Shown in pieces: positions 1 through 5,617 of a stretch of 5,805 bases of DNA. Origin of the DNA: Gammaproteobacteria bacterium (GTDB lineage: Bacteria; Pseudomonadota; Gammaproteobacteria; QOAV01). The DNA lies in NCBI GenBank assembly GCA_027067235.1, contig JALXFQ010000215.1:1-5805 (forward strand), in the 5' to 3' direction. Numbering within the stretch: position 1 is the first letter of the stretch; the number at the start of each line of letters is the position of its first letter. The position numbers were made by a program, and so were the translations under genes. The notes beneath the pieces were generated by a model. That model was not told the origin of the DNA. It searched no databases and saw nothing but the letters and a program-made list of their open reading frames with translations.

Positions 1-842
1 GAATGATTGCGTTTCATGGCGGCAAGAATGCGGTCGGAACCGCTCTGCACCGGCAGATGCAAATGACTGACCAGTTCGGGAACCTCGCCATACACCTCGA
101 TCAGCGAATCGCTGACATTGTTCGGGTGCGACGTGGTATAGCGTATGCGGTCAATGCCGTCGATGGCCGCCACATGATGAATCAGCAGCGCCAGATCGCA
201 GGTATCGCCATCGCCCATTGCGCCAAAATAGGCGTTCACGTTCTGCCCCAGCAGATTGATCTCGCGCACGCCCTGGTCGGCCAGAGACCGCACTTCCGCC
301 AGTACATCCGCCAGCGGACGCGAAAACTCCTCGCCGCGGGTGTAGGGCACCACGCAGAAACTGCAGTATTTGGAGCAGCCTTCCATGATGGAAACAAAGG
401 CCTTGACGCCATCGCAGCGCGGCGCTGGCAGGGAATCGAATTTTTCGATTTCGGGAAAAGTGATATCCACTGCGGGTTTGCGCGATTGCGCCACGCCATC
501 CAGCATGGCCGGCAAACGCTGCATGGTCTGCGGCCCGAACACCAGATCGACATACGGCGCGCGGCGAATCACCGCCTCGCCTTCCTGCGACGCCACGCAG
601 CCGCCGACGCCGATGACCAGGTCGGGCCTGGCCTGCTTCAGCCGGTTCCAGCGGCCCAGTTGCGAAAACACCTTTTCCGCCGCCTTTTCGCGTATGGAAC
701 AGGTATTCAGCAGCAGCACATCGGCATCATCCGGGTCGGAAACCACTTCCATGCCGTGCGATTCGGCCAGCAGATCGGCAATACGACCGGAATCGTATTC
801 ATTCATCTGACAGCCATGTGTCTGAATATAAAGTTTGCGCAT
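1..842 (-). CDS. miaB: MiaB, tRNA-2-methylthio-N6-dimethylallyladenosine synthase (N-terminal 280 residues; truncated by window edge)
   Basis: Radical-SAM methylthiotransferase that adds the 2-methylthio group to i6A37 of tRNAs reading codons that begin with U; cytoplasmic. Reading the minus strand from ATG at 842 gives an unbroken frame to the left edge, about 60% of the usual ~470 residues. Residues 1-18 match the family start (THGCQMNEYDS). The three Cys that bind the auxiliary 4Fe-4S cluster in the N-terminal domain are C11, C48 and C82. The radical-SAM CxxxCxxC motif is C156, C160 and C163, within MEGCSKYCSFCVVPYTRG. GQNVNAY and LHLPVQSGSDRIL follow as expected. The C-terminal part, including the TRAM domain, is outside the window. 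An in-frame stop lies just upstream of the ATG, so no earlier start is possible; the Shine-Dalgarno is weak (ACGGG). The gene lies downstream of a tRNA-Met gene but has its own promoter. Identification is firm; the truncation is only the window edge. Confidence 0.97.
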   Translation of the reverse strand, partial: MRKLYIQTHGCQMNEYDSGRIADLLAESHGMEVVSDPDDADVLLLNTCSIREKAAEKVFSQLGRWNRLKQARPDLVIGVGGCVASQEGEAVIRRAPYVDLVFGPQTMQRLPAMLDGVAQSRKPAVDITFPEIEKFDSLPAPRCDGVKAFVSIMEGCSKYCSFCVVPYTRGEEFSRPLADVLAEVRSLADQGVREINLLGQNVNAYFGAMGDGDTCDLALLIHHVAAIDGIDRIRYTTSHPNNVSDSLIEVYGEVPELVSHLHLPVQSGSDRILAAMKRNH

Positions 843-868
843 ATACCCGTCTGGTTGACGTTACATTG

Positions 869-896
869 ATTATAACGGGGAATCAGGGACTGACAA
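869..896 (-). promoter_or_regulatory. Predicted sigma70-type promoter of miaB
   Basis: On the minus strand, TTGTCA (896-891; 5 of 6 match to TTGACA), a 16-bp spacer and a perfect TATAAT (874-869). Transcription would begin near 862, leaving about 20 nt of leader before the miaB ATG. The promoter lies between the tRNA T-tract and miaB, so miaB can be transcribed independently of the tRNA gene. Inferred from consensus match only. Confidence 0.7.
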
Positions 897-909
897 TGAA
901 GATTTGATT

Positions 910-928
910 AAAAAGAAACGAGAAAAAA
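910..928 (-). terminator. T-rich tract after tRNA-Met, probable transcription end
   Basis: Immediately after the encoded CCA end the minus strand has six T, then CTCG, TTT, C and five T. There is no separate GC-rich hairpin, although the tRNA acceptor and T stems sit just upstream. A U-rich stretch here would favour transcript release and give 3' exonucleases an unstructured tail to trim. Termination is inferred and read-through into miaB is possible. Confidence 0.35.
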
Positions 929-1005
929 TGGTGGCTATGGGTAGATTTGAACTACCGACCCCATCATTATGAGTGATGTGCTCTAACCAGCTGAGCTACA
1001 TAGCC
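929..1005 (-). tRNA. tRNA-Met (CAT anticodon, elongator type)
   Basis: A 77-nt cloverleaf on the minus strand. The 7-bp acceptor stem GGCTATG/CATAGCC is perfect, with discriminator A and an encoded CCA. The D stem is GCTC/GAGC. The anticodon stem CATCA/TGATG encloses loop CTCATAA, with anticodon CAT at 971-969. The variable loop is GGGTC. The T stem GGTAG/CTACC encloses TTCAAAT. The anticodon arm and variable loop match Escherichia coli elongator tRNA-Met (metT/metU). The fully paired first acceptor pair argues against initiator tRNA, which has a 1-72 mismatch, and the anticodon stem differs from that of tRNA-Ile2 (lysidine-CAT). Bacterial elongator tRNA-Met is not a MiaB substrate, so the gene order reflects synteny rather than enzyme and substrate; E. 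coli also keeps metT/metU tRNA genes near miaB. Confidence 0.97.
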
Positions 1006-1034
1006 ACGTGGAACTCTTCAAAAACGGGGCGCGA

Positions 1035-1063
1035 AGATTAGCGTCATCGTCAGGCGATTTCAA
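1035..1063 (-). promoter_or_regulatory. Predicted promoter of tRNA-Met with GC-rich discriminator
   Basis: On the minus strand, TTGAAA (1063-1058; 5 of 6 to consensus), a 17-bp spacer and TAATCT (1040-1035), followed at once by TCGCGCCCCG. A G/C-rich discriminator right after the -10 is typical of stable-RNA promoters that respond to ppGpp. Transcription would start near 1028, about 23 nt before the mature tRNA 5' end at 1005. A TTGACA also occurs at 1076-1071 but has no -10 at a usable distance. The -10 is weak by consensus, so the call rests on the whole arrangement. Confidence 0.5.
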
Positions 1064-1234
1064 GGACGATTGTCAATCAGCGCGCCGCTGCAATGCACAT
1101 GCACCGTAAACAGCGCTGTGGTTGCTGACATCAAAACCGGTTGTGGCGAGTCCTGCGCCGGACAGGATAAAACTGACAGGGCGCACAGGCGCCAGATAGA
1201 TGCCGGATGGCGCTGATCCAGTGGCACTGCGACA

Positions 1235-1254
1235 GGGCCGGAACCTGCCGGCCC
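1235..1254. repeat. Perfect 7-bp inverted repeat downstream of the SPFH gene
   Basis: GGGCCGG (1235-1241) and CCGGCCC (1248-1254) enclose the 6-nt loop AACCTG. It begins about 26 nt past the stop codon of the minus-strand SPFH gene, so its transcript could fold here and end or be protected at its 3' end. No T-run follows on either strand, so it is not a standard intrinsic terminator. The rest of 1064-1279 shows no convincing gene; a smaller TCCTG/CAGGA hairpin lies near 1150-1170. Confidence 0.4.
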
Positions 1255-1279
1255 GCCACATCACGCATGGCATCCGGGT

Positions 1280-2218
1280 TCATCCGCCCTGCCCGCCCGC
1301 TGCCGGCGCCCTGTTTGGGGCCAGATCCGGCGCCGGGATGTTCAGCAGGGGCACGGCACCGCCGCCACTGAAGCGCGGCAGTACGCCATCCCATTTTTCT
1401 GCAATGCGTAGCTGGATCAGTTCCGGATTGTTCTTCAGCGCCTGTGCCTCACGGCGTATGGCGTCGGCGCGGGCTTTCGATGCGGCTTCGATCTGATACG
1501 CCTCGGCCTCCGCTGCCAGACGACGCTCCGCCGCGGCGGCTTCGGCCTGGGTCACGCGACGATCCTTTTCGTTCCTGGCCTGCAGTGCTTCCTGCTCGGC
1601 GCGCACTTTCAGCTCGATGGCCTTGTTGAATTCCGGTGAAAAATCGAAGTCGGTAATCGCCACGTTGGCGATGTTGATCGCGCCATTCAGCTCTTTCTGC
1701 TTCAGCGTGTCCTCGACAAACTTCTGGATCGCCTCCTGGATCTTGAATTTCACTTCGGCGCGCTGGGTCACCAGCTCTTCCGCCGTGTATTTGGCGGTGA
1801 TGGATTTCACCGATTCCTGTATGGCCGGGCCGATAACCGTATTGGCCACGGCTTCGCGCTTGCCCAGACGCTGGAAAGTGCGCGGCGCCAGGTCGCCATT
1901 GAGCGAAAACTGCAGCGTCACCTGAGTCTGTACCGTCTGCAGATCGCGCGAGGCGGCTGCGGCCTGCGCCGTGGCCCGGGACAGGCGGATATCCAGTTGC
2001 ACGATGTCATCCAGCCAGGGCTTTTTCCAGTGAAACCCCTCCGGCAGCGACACCGGCTGCACCGCGCCCAGCGTACGGACCACGCCGACATGCCCCGAAT
2101 CGACTATTACCCAGGCGCTCAGGGCGGAGAAAATGAGAAAGGCGACTATGGCCAGACCCACCAGCTTGCTGCCTCCGAAGCTGAGTTTGGGCGGGCGAAT
2201 TTGCTTGATCTGGTTCAT
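1280..2218 (-). CDS. Prohibitin-family / SPFH (band 7) domain membrane protein
   Basis: A 312-residue protein. A basic N-terminus (1-18) precedes one hydrophobic membrane segment (about 19-39). An SPFH/band 7 domain follows (about 40-200), with the prohibitin-type start GHVGVVRTLGAVQPVSLPEG and GFHWKKPW at 61-68. A long Ala/Glu/Arg-rich helix (about 200-262) is the expected coiled coil. The end contains NNPELIQLRIAEKWDGVLP and a Pro/Gly-rich tail. The family forms large ring- or cage-like assemblies on membranes that organise other proteins; HflK/HflC, which control the FtsH protease, are relatives. The sequence looks more like bacterial prohibitin homologues than HflK or HflC, and no hflX, hflK, nfeD or ftsH neighbour is present, so the partner is unknown. 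The start is supported by AAAGGA (2231-2226), 7 nt before the ATG. The gene appears monocistronic. Family assignment is firm; cellular role is not known. Confidence 0.9.
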   Translation of the reverse strand: MNQIKQIRPPKLSFGGSKLVGLAIVAFLIFSALSAWVIVDSGHVGVVRTLGAVQPVSLPEGFHWKKPWLDDIVQLDIRLSRATAQAAAASRDLQTVQTQVTLQFSLNGDLAPRTFQRLGKREAVANTVIGPAIQESVKSITAKYTAEELVTQRAEVKFKIQEAIQKFVEDTLKQKELNGAINIANVAITDFDFSPEFNKAIELKVRAEQEALQARNEKDRRVTQAEAAAAERRLAAEAEAYQIEAASKARADAIRREAQALKNNPELIQLRIAEKWDGVLPRFSGGGAVPLLNIPAPDLAPNRAPAAGGQGG

Positions 2219-2225
2219 GCGGCTG

Positions 2226-2261
2226 TCCTTTTATACCGGGTTTGATTTTCCGACCAGTATA
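2226..2261 (-). promoter_or_regulatory. -10 element and ribosome binding site of the SPFH gene
   Basis: On the minus strand, TATACT (2261-2256; 5 of 6 to TATAAT) lies about 38 nt before the SPFH start codon, and AAAGGA (2231-2226) is a well-placed Shine-Dalgarno. No good -35 hexamer occurs 16-18 bp upstream; that DNA is the run of A/G that forms the leader of the divergent yjjV-like gene. The whole intergenic region is only 75 bp, so the two promoters must overlap or lie close together. No clear -10 for the opposite direction was found. Confidence 0.45.
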
Positions 2262-2293
2262 GACGCTGTATGAAAAAAGGGGAAAATAGCCGC

Positions 2294-3064
2294 ATGTCCG
2301 CCATAATCGATTCCCACGTTCATCTGGACTTTGCCGAATTCGACGCCGACCGCAAGTGCGTCTTGCGCCGCGCCCGCCGCGCTGGCGTCGAGGCTTGCGT
2401 GGTTCCCGGCGTCACCCGCGCCAGCTGGCCGCGCACACAGGGCGTATGCCAACAACATGAGGGTTGCTTTCCCGCCTTCGGTCTGCACCCGTATTTTCTC
2501 GACGAGCACCAGCCTGGTCACATCGACGACCTGCGCCAGTGGCTGGATCACGGCGACACAATAGCCGTGGGTGAATGCGGGCTGGACTTCTATCTGAAAC
2601 ATCTTGACCGCGAACACCAGATCGAATTATTCACCGCGCAGATGAAACTGGCCCGTGACTTTGACCTGCCCGTCATCATCCACAGCCGCAAATCGGTGGA
2701 CATGGTAACCAGGGTGATCCGCCAGACAGGTGTGAACAAAGGTGTCATGCACAGCTTCAATGGCAGCCTGCAACAGGCGCAGATACTCATGGCGCTGGGC
2801 TTCAGCTTCGGCTTTGGCGGCCCCGTCACCTATCCCCGCGCCAACAGGCTGCGCGCACTGGTCAAGGCCCTGCCGCTGGAATCCCTGCTGCTGGAGACCG
2901 ACGCACCGGATCAGCCGCTGAGCGGCCACCAGGGCCAGCGCAACGAACCGGCACGGCTGGAACATGTGCTCGCTGCCGTGGCGGAATTACGCGGCGAAAG
3001 CCGGGAGGAAATAGCCCGGGTTACGCGGGAAAACACCCTGCGACTGTTTCGCTTGAGACTTTGA
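2294..3064 (+). CDS. yjjV: TatD-family metal-dependent hydrolase, YjjV-like
   Basis: A 256-residue TIM-barrel hydrolase of the amidohydrolase superfamily; TatD relatives act as metal-dependent 3'-5' DNases. The metal-ligand motifs occur in order: D6-S-H8-V-H10 near the start, GECGLDFY with E94, IIHSRK with H130, MHSFNGS with H153, and LLLETDAPD with D203. The C-terminal half closely resembles E. coli YjjV (FGGPVTYPRA, then the ETDAPDQPLSGHQGQRNEP stretch), so it is better called YjjV-like than TatD or YcfH. The ATG at 2294 is preferred because the family begins a few residues before D-S/T-H-x-H and AGGGGA lies about 10 nt upstream; an in-frame ATG at 2270 would add eight residues but has poorer support. 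It diverges from the SPFH gene and converges on the lipoprotein gene. The natural substrate is uncertain. Confidence 0.93.
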   Translation: MSAIIDSHVHLDFAEFDADRKCVLRRARRAGVEACVVPGVTRASWPRTQGVCQQHEGCFPAFGLHPYFLDEHQPGHIDDLRQWLDHGDTIAVGECGLDFYLKHLDREHQIELFTAQMKLARDFDLPVIIHSRKSVDMVTRVIRQTGVNKGVMHSFNGSLQQAQILMALGFSFGFGGPVTYPRANRLRALVKALPLESLLLETDAPDQPLSGHQGQRNEPARLEHVLAAVAELRGESREEIARVTRENTLRLFRLRL

Positions 3065-3086
3065 TTCGCGCCACTTTTATCATCGA

Positions 3087-3131
3087 GCTGCGCGCTGATA
3101 CACCTGCCGCGCAGCCATGCCTGCAAAGGCA
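3087..3131. repeat. Two hairpins between convergent genes
   Basis: In the 98 bases between the yjjV-like stop and the lipoprotein stop there is a perfect 8-bp inverted repeat, GCTGCGCG (3087-3094) with CGCGCAGC (3108-3115), then TGCCT/AGGCA (3118-3122, 3127-3131) around a GCAA loop. A 10-bp palindrome CTGGCGCCAG follows at 3151-3160. Their position between converging genes suggests transcript ends for both strands, but no T-run follows on either strand, so they are at best non-canonical or Rho-assisted ends. Confidence 0.4.
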
Positions 3132-3162
3132 GCTATCCGGCATTTCCAGGCTGGCGCCAGGA

Positions 3163-3459
3163 TCAACGCCGGTAGGGCAGCCGCCTGTCTTTCAGGCGCT
3201 TCACTTTGCGTTTGTATTCACTCAGTGGCAACAAATGGGCGTCGTTGTGATAGGCCTCCACGGCAGGCGATGGCGGCGGGGCAAACACCGGAGTCTTGTC
3301 CAGCAACGCCGGTTTCGGCAGGATGACCGGGTCGGGCTCCGGTTCCTGCGTGACAGGTTCGGGCTCGGGCGTCAGCTCGGGTGGCGTTGTGGCGCAGCCG
3401 GCGACACCCAGTATCACGGCGATCATCAGGGTATGTCCTAGAATGCGGTTCACTCTCAT
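3163..3459 (-). CDS. Small proline-rich lipoprotein of unknown function
   Basis: A 98-residue predicted lipoprotein. Residues 1-21 form a signal peptide with a basic start (MRVNR), a hydrophobic core (about 10-20) and the lipobox VAG-C22, where signal peptidase II would cut and C22 be lipidated. Residue +2 is Ala, so sorting to the outer membrane is expected. The mature part starts with a Pro/Glu-rich stretch (about 25-48, repeated EPEP and EPDP), continues with a second Pro cluster, and ends in a strongly basic tail (EYKRKVKRLKDRRLPYRR). I recognise no domain. The frame stays open upstream of this ATG, but the lipoprotein signal fixes the start here. AAGGA lies only two bases from the ATG, while the GTG two codons downstream (3453) is about 8 nt from it and may be the true start. 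The gene is divergent from the DUF123 gene. Confidence 0.8.
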   Translation of the reverse strand: MRVNRILGHTLMIAVILGVAGCATTPPELTPEPEPVTQEPEPDPVILPKPALLDKTPVFAPPPSPAVEAYHNDAHLLPLSEYKRKVKRLKDRRLPYRR

Positions 3460-3498
3460 AGTCCTTGCTTGTGGGCCTTCGGGGCAACTGTAACAGAA

Positions 3499-3939
3499 AT
3501 GCAGGACAAGGGAAGTTATGCGCTGATATTGCGTTGCGACCATGGCCGCACCATCGCCATCGGCAAACTGGGCCAAATGCAACTGCAGCCCGGCTGCTAC
3601 ATATACTGCGGCAGCGCCTTCGGCCCCGGCGGGATAGCGGCCCGCTTGCGCCATCATTACCGTATCGCCGAAAAACCACGCTGGCATCTGGACTACCTGC
3701 GCGCCCATTGCCAACCGGTCGGCCACTGGACCACGCACGACCCTGACAACCGCGAACATGACTGGGCGGCGATACTGTCCTCTCTGCCCGGCTTCAGCGC
3801 GCCCATGAGAGGTTTCGGCTCCAGTGACTGCGATTGCCTGACGCATTTGCTGTTTTCGGAGGCGCAGCCGGATTTTACGGCATTTCAGGCAGCGCTGCTG
3901 GAGCGGTTTCCGAAGCATTACCCCGTAGAACAACACTGA
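3499..3939 (+). CDS. DUF123 (GIY-YIG-like) family protein
   Basis: A 146-residue protein with the marks of Pfam DUF123, a family distantly related to GIY-YIG nucleases. The start GSYALIL (5-11) is typical, followed by IGKLG (21-25) and QPGCYIYCGSAFG (30-42), the position equivalent to the GIY-YIG core. Arg49 and the RLRHHYR helix follow, then RWHLDYL (61-67), and near the end FGSSDCDCLTHLLF (106-119) with the paired Cys and His of the family. Archaeal members are sometimes fused to endonuclease III-like glycosylases; this one stands alone. Its activity is not established, and a nucleic-acid role is inference. The ATG at 3499 fits the family start; an upstream TTG (3469) would add ten residues lacking family resemblance, and neither start has a strong Shine-Dalgarno. 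The gene ends 60 bp before argH. Confidence 0.85.
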   Translation: MQDKGSYALILRCDHGRTIAIGKLGQMQLQPGCYIYCGSAFGPGGIAARLRHHYRIAEKPRWHLDYLRAHCQPVGHWTTHDPDNREHDWAAILSSLPGFSAPMRGFGSSDCDCLTHLLFSEAQPDFTAFQAALLERFPKHYPVEQH

Positions 3940-3985
3940 TGTATCGCACTCGTATCCCGCATCGGGCAATCGCCGCCAACTCCTG

Positions 3986-3991
3986 TATAAT
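3986..3991 (+). promoter_or_regulatory. Perfect -10 element directly before argH
   Basis: TATAAT followed by CCGCGCCC and then the argH ATG. The -35 position at 17-bp spacing reads CGGGCA, only 3 of 6 to consensus. With usual spacing, transcription would start around 3998-4000, on or within two bases of the start codon. No Shine-Dalgarno sequence is seen. The GC-rich discriminator could make the promoter sensitive to ppGpp. No ARG-box-like operator is apparent in 3940-3999. Confidence 0.55.
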
Positions 3992-3999
3992 CCGCGCCC

Positions 4000-5406
4000 A
4001 TGTCACAAGATCAGAATAAAAAACTCTGGGGCGGCCGCTTTCAGAGCGCCACCGACAGCTCGGTCGAAGCCTTCACCGAGTCGGTCAGTTTCGACCGGCG
4101 GCTGTACGCTCACGACATCGCCGGCTCCATTGCCCATGCCAGAATGCTGGCGCAGGTGGGCGTACTCACCGCTGCCGAGCGCGACGACATCGTTCGCGGC
4201 CTGACGGCAATCCGCGCCGAAATAGAATCCGGCGACTTCCCCTGGTCGGAGACGCTGGAAGACGTCCACATGAACATCGAGTCGCGCCTGACCGAGAAAA
4301 TCGGCGAGGCGGGCAAGAAGCTGCACACCGGTCGCTCGCGCAATGACCAGGTAGCCACCGACGTACGACTTTATCTGCGCGACGGCATCGACCGCGCCAG
4401 CATGCTGCTGCTGGATGCACAGTCCGCGCTGGTGGAACTGGCCGCGCGGGAAACCGACACCATCATGCCCGGCTTCACCCATTTGCAGGTGGCGCAGCCG
4501 ATCACTTTTGGCCATCACCTGCTGGCCTGGACCGAAATGTTCGAACGCGATTTCCAGCGTATGCGCGAGCTGCGCCGGCGGGTGAATGTGATGCCGCTGG
4601 GCAGCGCCGCGCTGGCCGGGACCAGCTATCCCATCGACCGCGATTTCACCGCTGCCGAGCTGGGTTTCGAGCGGCCTTCGCGCAACTCGCTGGACGCCGT
4701 TTCCGACCGCGATTTCGCCATCGAATATCTATCCGCCGCCGCCCTCATTCACATGCATTTATCGCGCATGTCGGAAGAGCTGGTGATGTGGTCGTCGGCG
4801 CAGTTCGACTTTATCGAACTGGGCGACGCCTACTGCACCGGTTCATCCATCATGCCACAGAAAAAAAACCCGGACATCCCGGAGCTGCTACGCGGTAAAG
4901 CCGGACGCGCCTGTGGCAATCTGATGAATATGCTGACTTTGATGAAATCGCAGCCGCTGGCCTACAACCGCGACAATCAGGAAGACAAAGTCCCGCTATT
5001 CGACGGCATGGACACGCTGGAAGCCAGCCTCACCATTTTCGCCGCGCTGGTGCCGGAAATCGCGCCGAAACGCGACAACATGCGCAACGCGGCGCTGAAG
5101 GGTTTCTCCACCGCCACCGATCTGGCCGATTATCTGGTGAAAAAAGGCCTGCCGTTTCGCGACGCTCATGAGGTCGTGGGCAAGGCCGTAGCGCTGGGCG
5201 TGGAAAGCGGCAGGGATCTGGCCGAGCTGCCATTGCAAACCCTGCAGGGCTTTTCCGGGCTCATAAGTGATGACGTATACGACGTGCTGACGCTGGAAGG
5301 TTCGGTGGCTGCGCGCGACCACACCGGCGGCACCGCGCCAGTTCAGGTTAAAAAAGCGGTTGAACAGGCCCGCGTACGCATTGACCAGTACCGGAACAAG
5401 CTGTGA
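4000..5406 (+). CDS. argH: Argininosuccinate lyase
   Basis: A complete 468-residue enzyme, the usual bacterial length, that splits argininosuccinate into arginine and fumarate in the last step of arginine synthesis; a cytosolic homotetramer of the fumarase/aspartase superfamily. The N-terminus has the family KLWGGRF (8-14). The three conserved active-site regions are present: HTGRSRNDQ (109-117), PGFTHLQVAQP with the conserved His161, and the superfamily signature GSSIMPQKKNP (281-291) with the proposed catalytic Ser283. YNRDNQEDK and the helical C-terminus follow without frameshift. The ATG is fixed by family alignment, since no other start lies between the upstream stop and KLWGGRF. No SD precedes it; see the -10 element. 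lptM follows 38 bp downstream, so they may be co-transcribed. Identification is certain. Confidence 0.98.
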   Translation: MSQDQNKKLWGGRFQSATDSSVEAFTESVSFDRRLYAHDIAGSIAHARMLAQVGVLTAAERDDIVRGLTAIRAEIESGDFPWSETLEDVHMNIESRLTEKIGEAGKKLHTGRSRNDQVATDVRLYLRDGIDRASMLLLDAQSALVELAARETDTIMPGFTHLQVAQPITFGHHLLAWTEMFERDFQRMRELRRRVNVMPLGSAALAGTSYPIDRDFTAAELGFERPSRNSLDAVSDRDFAIEYLSAAALIHMHLSRMSEELVMWSSAQFDFIELGDAYCTGSSIMPQKKNPDIPELLRGKAGRACGNLMNMLTLMKSQPLAYNRDNQEDKVPLFDGMDTLEASLTIFAALVPEIAPKRDNMRNAALKGFSTATDLADYLVKKGLPFRDAHEVVGKAVALGVESGRDLAELPLQTLQGFSGLISDDVYDVLTLEGSVAARDHTGGTAPVQVKKAVEQARVRIDQYRNKL

Positions 5407-5412
5407 TAGAAT
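5381..5412 (+). promoter_or_regulatory. Possible promoter for lptM-lysA inside the argH 3' end
   Basis: TTGACC (5381-5386; 5 of 6) and TAGAAT (5407-5412; 5 of 6) are separated by 20 bp, longer than the favoured 16-18. The -10 straddles the first bases after the argH stop. A start near 5419 would give lptM a short leader. This would allow lptM to be expressed apart from argH, but the spacing makes it a weak call. Confidence 0.25.
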
Positions 5413-5444
5413 CGCCAAAGACAAAAAACCAACCGGAATACGCC

Positions 5445-5612
5445 ATGACCCTATTGCAAAAATCCACCATCGCCCTGTGTGTACTCGCTTTCACCGCGCT
5501 GCAGGCCGGCTGCGGGCTGAAAGGCGACCTCTACCTGCCTGACGCCGTTGAGGCGGAAAAAATCAAGGCGGCGGAAGAACTGGAAAAGGCGAAAAAAGAA
5601 CAGGGCAAGTGA
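5445..5612 (+). CDS. lptM: LptM (YifL-type) lipoprotein, LPS translocon maturation factor
   Basis: A 55-residue lipoprotein. The signal peptide (1-22) ends in lipobox QAG-C23, and the mature protein begins CGLKGDLYLP, the hallmark of LptM/YifL (E. coli has CGLKGPLYFP). In E. coli LptM binds the LptD-LptE outer-membrane LPS translocon and promotes correct LptD disulfide formation. Gly at +2 is consistent with outer-membrane sorting. Instead of the Pro-rich tail of the E. coli protein, residues 33-55 are Lys/Glu/Ala-rich and probably helical (AEKIKAAEELEKAKKEQGK). The ATG at 5445 gives a proper signal peptide; an in-frame GTG at 5403, overlapping the argH stop, would add a polar extension that spoils it. 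The Shine-Dalgarno is weak (CGGAA). The gene precedes lysA, as in many gammaproteobacteria, which supports the call. Confidence 0.9.
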   Translation: MTLLQKSTIALCVLAFTALQAGCGLKGDLYLPDAVEAEKIKAAEELEKAKKEQGK

Positions 5613-5617
5613 GGCTG

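Noticed and set aside
3..869. Long plus-strand open frame opposite miaB
   Set aside because: It is the antisense shadow of a clear MiaB sequence; its translation resembles no protein family.
929..1005. tRNA-Ile2 (lysidine-modified CAT) or initiator tRNA-Met
   Set aside because: The anticodon stem and variable loop match E. coli elongator tRNA-Met, and the first acceptor pair is intact, unlike in initiator tRNA.
1073..1273. 66-codon minus-strand frame just after the SPFH stop
   Set aside because: It runs across the hairpin and into the tRNA promoter region, and its translation shows no recognisable family or plausible signal peptide.
3460..3969. N-terminal extension of the lipoprotein frame (to 268 residues)
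   Set aside because: The extension is antisense to DUF123, and the internal signal peptide and lipobox show that translation begins at 3459 or 3453.
3939..4019. 26-codon frame starting in the TGATG at the DUF123 stop and overlapping the argH start, a possible coupling or leader peptide
   Set aside because: No Shine-Dalgarno, no runs of Arg codons as an arginine attenuator would show, and the perfect TATAAT lies inside it, so a promoter reading of this DNA is simpler.
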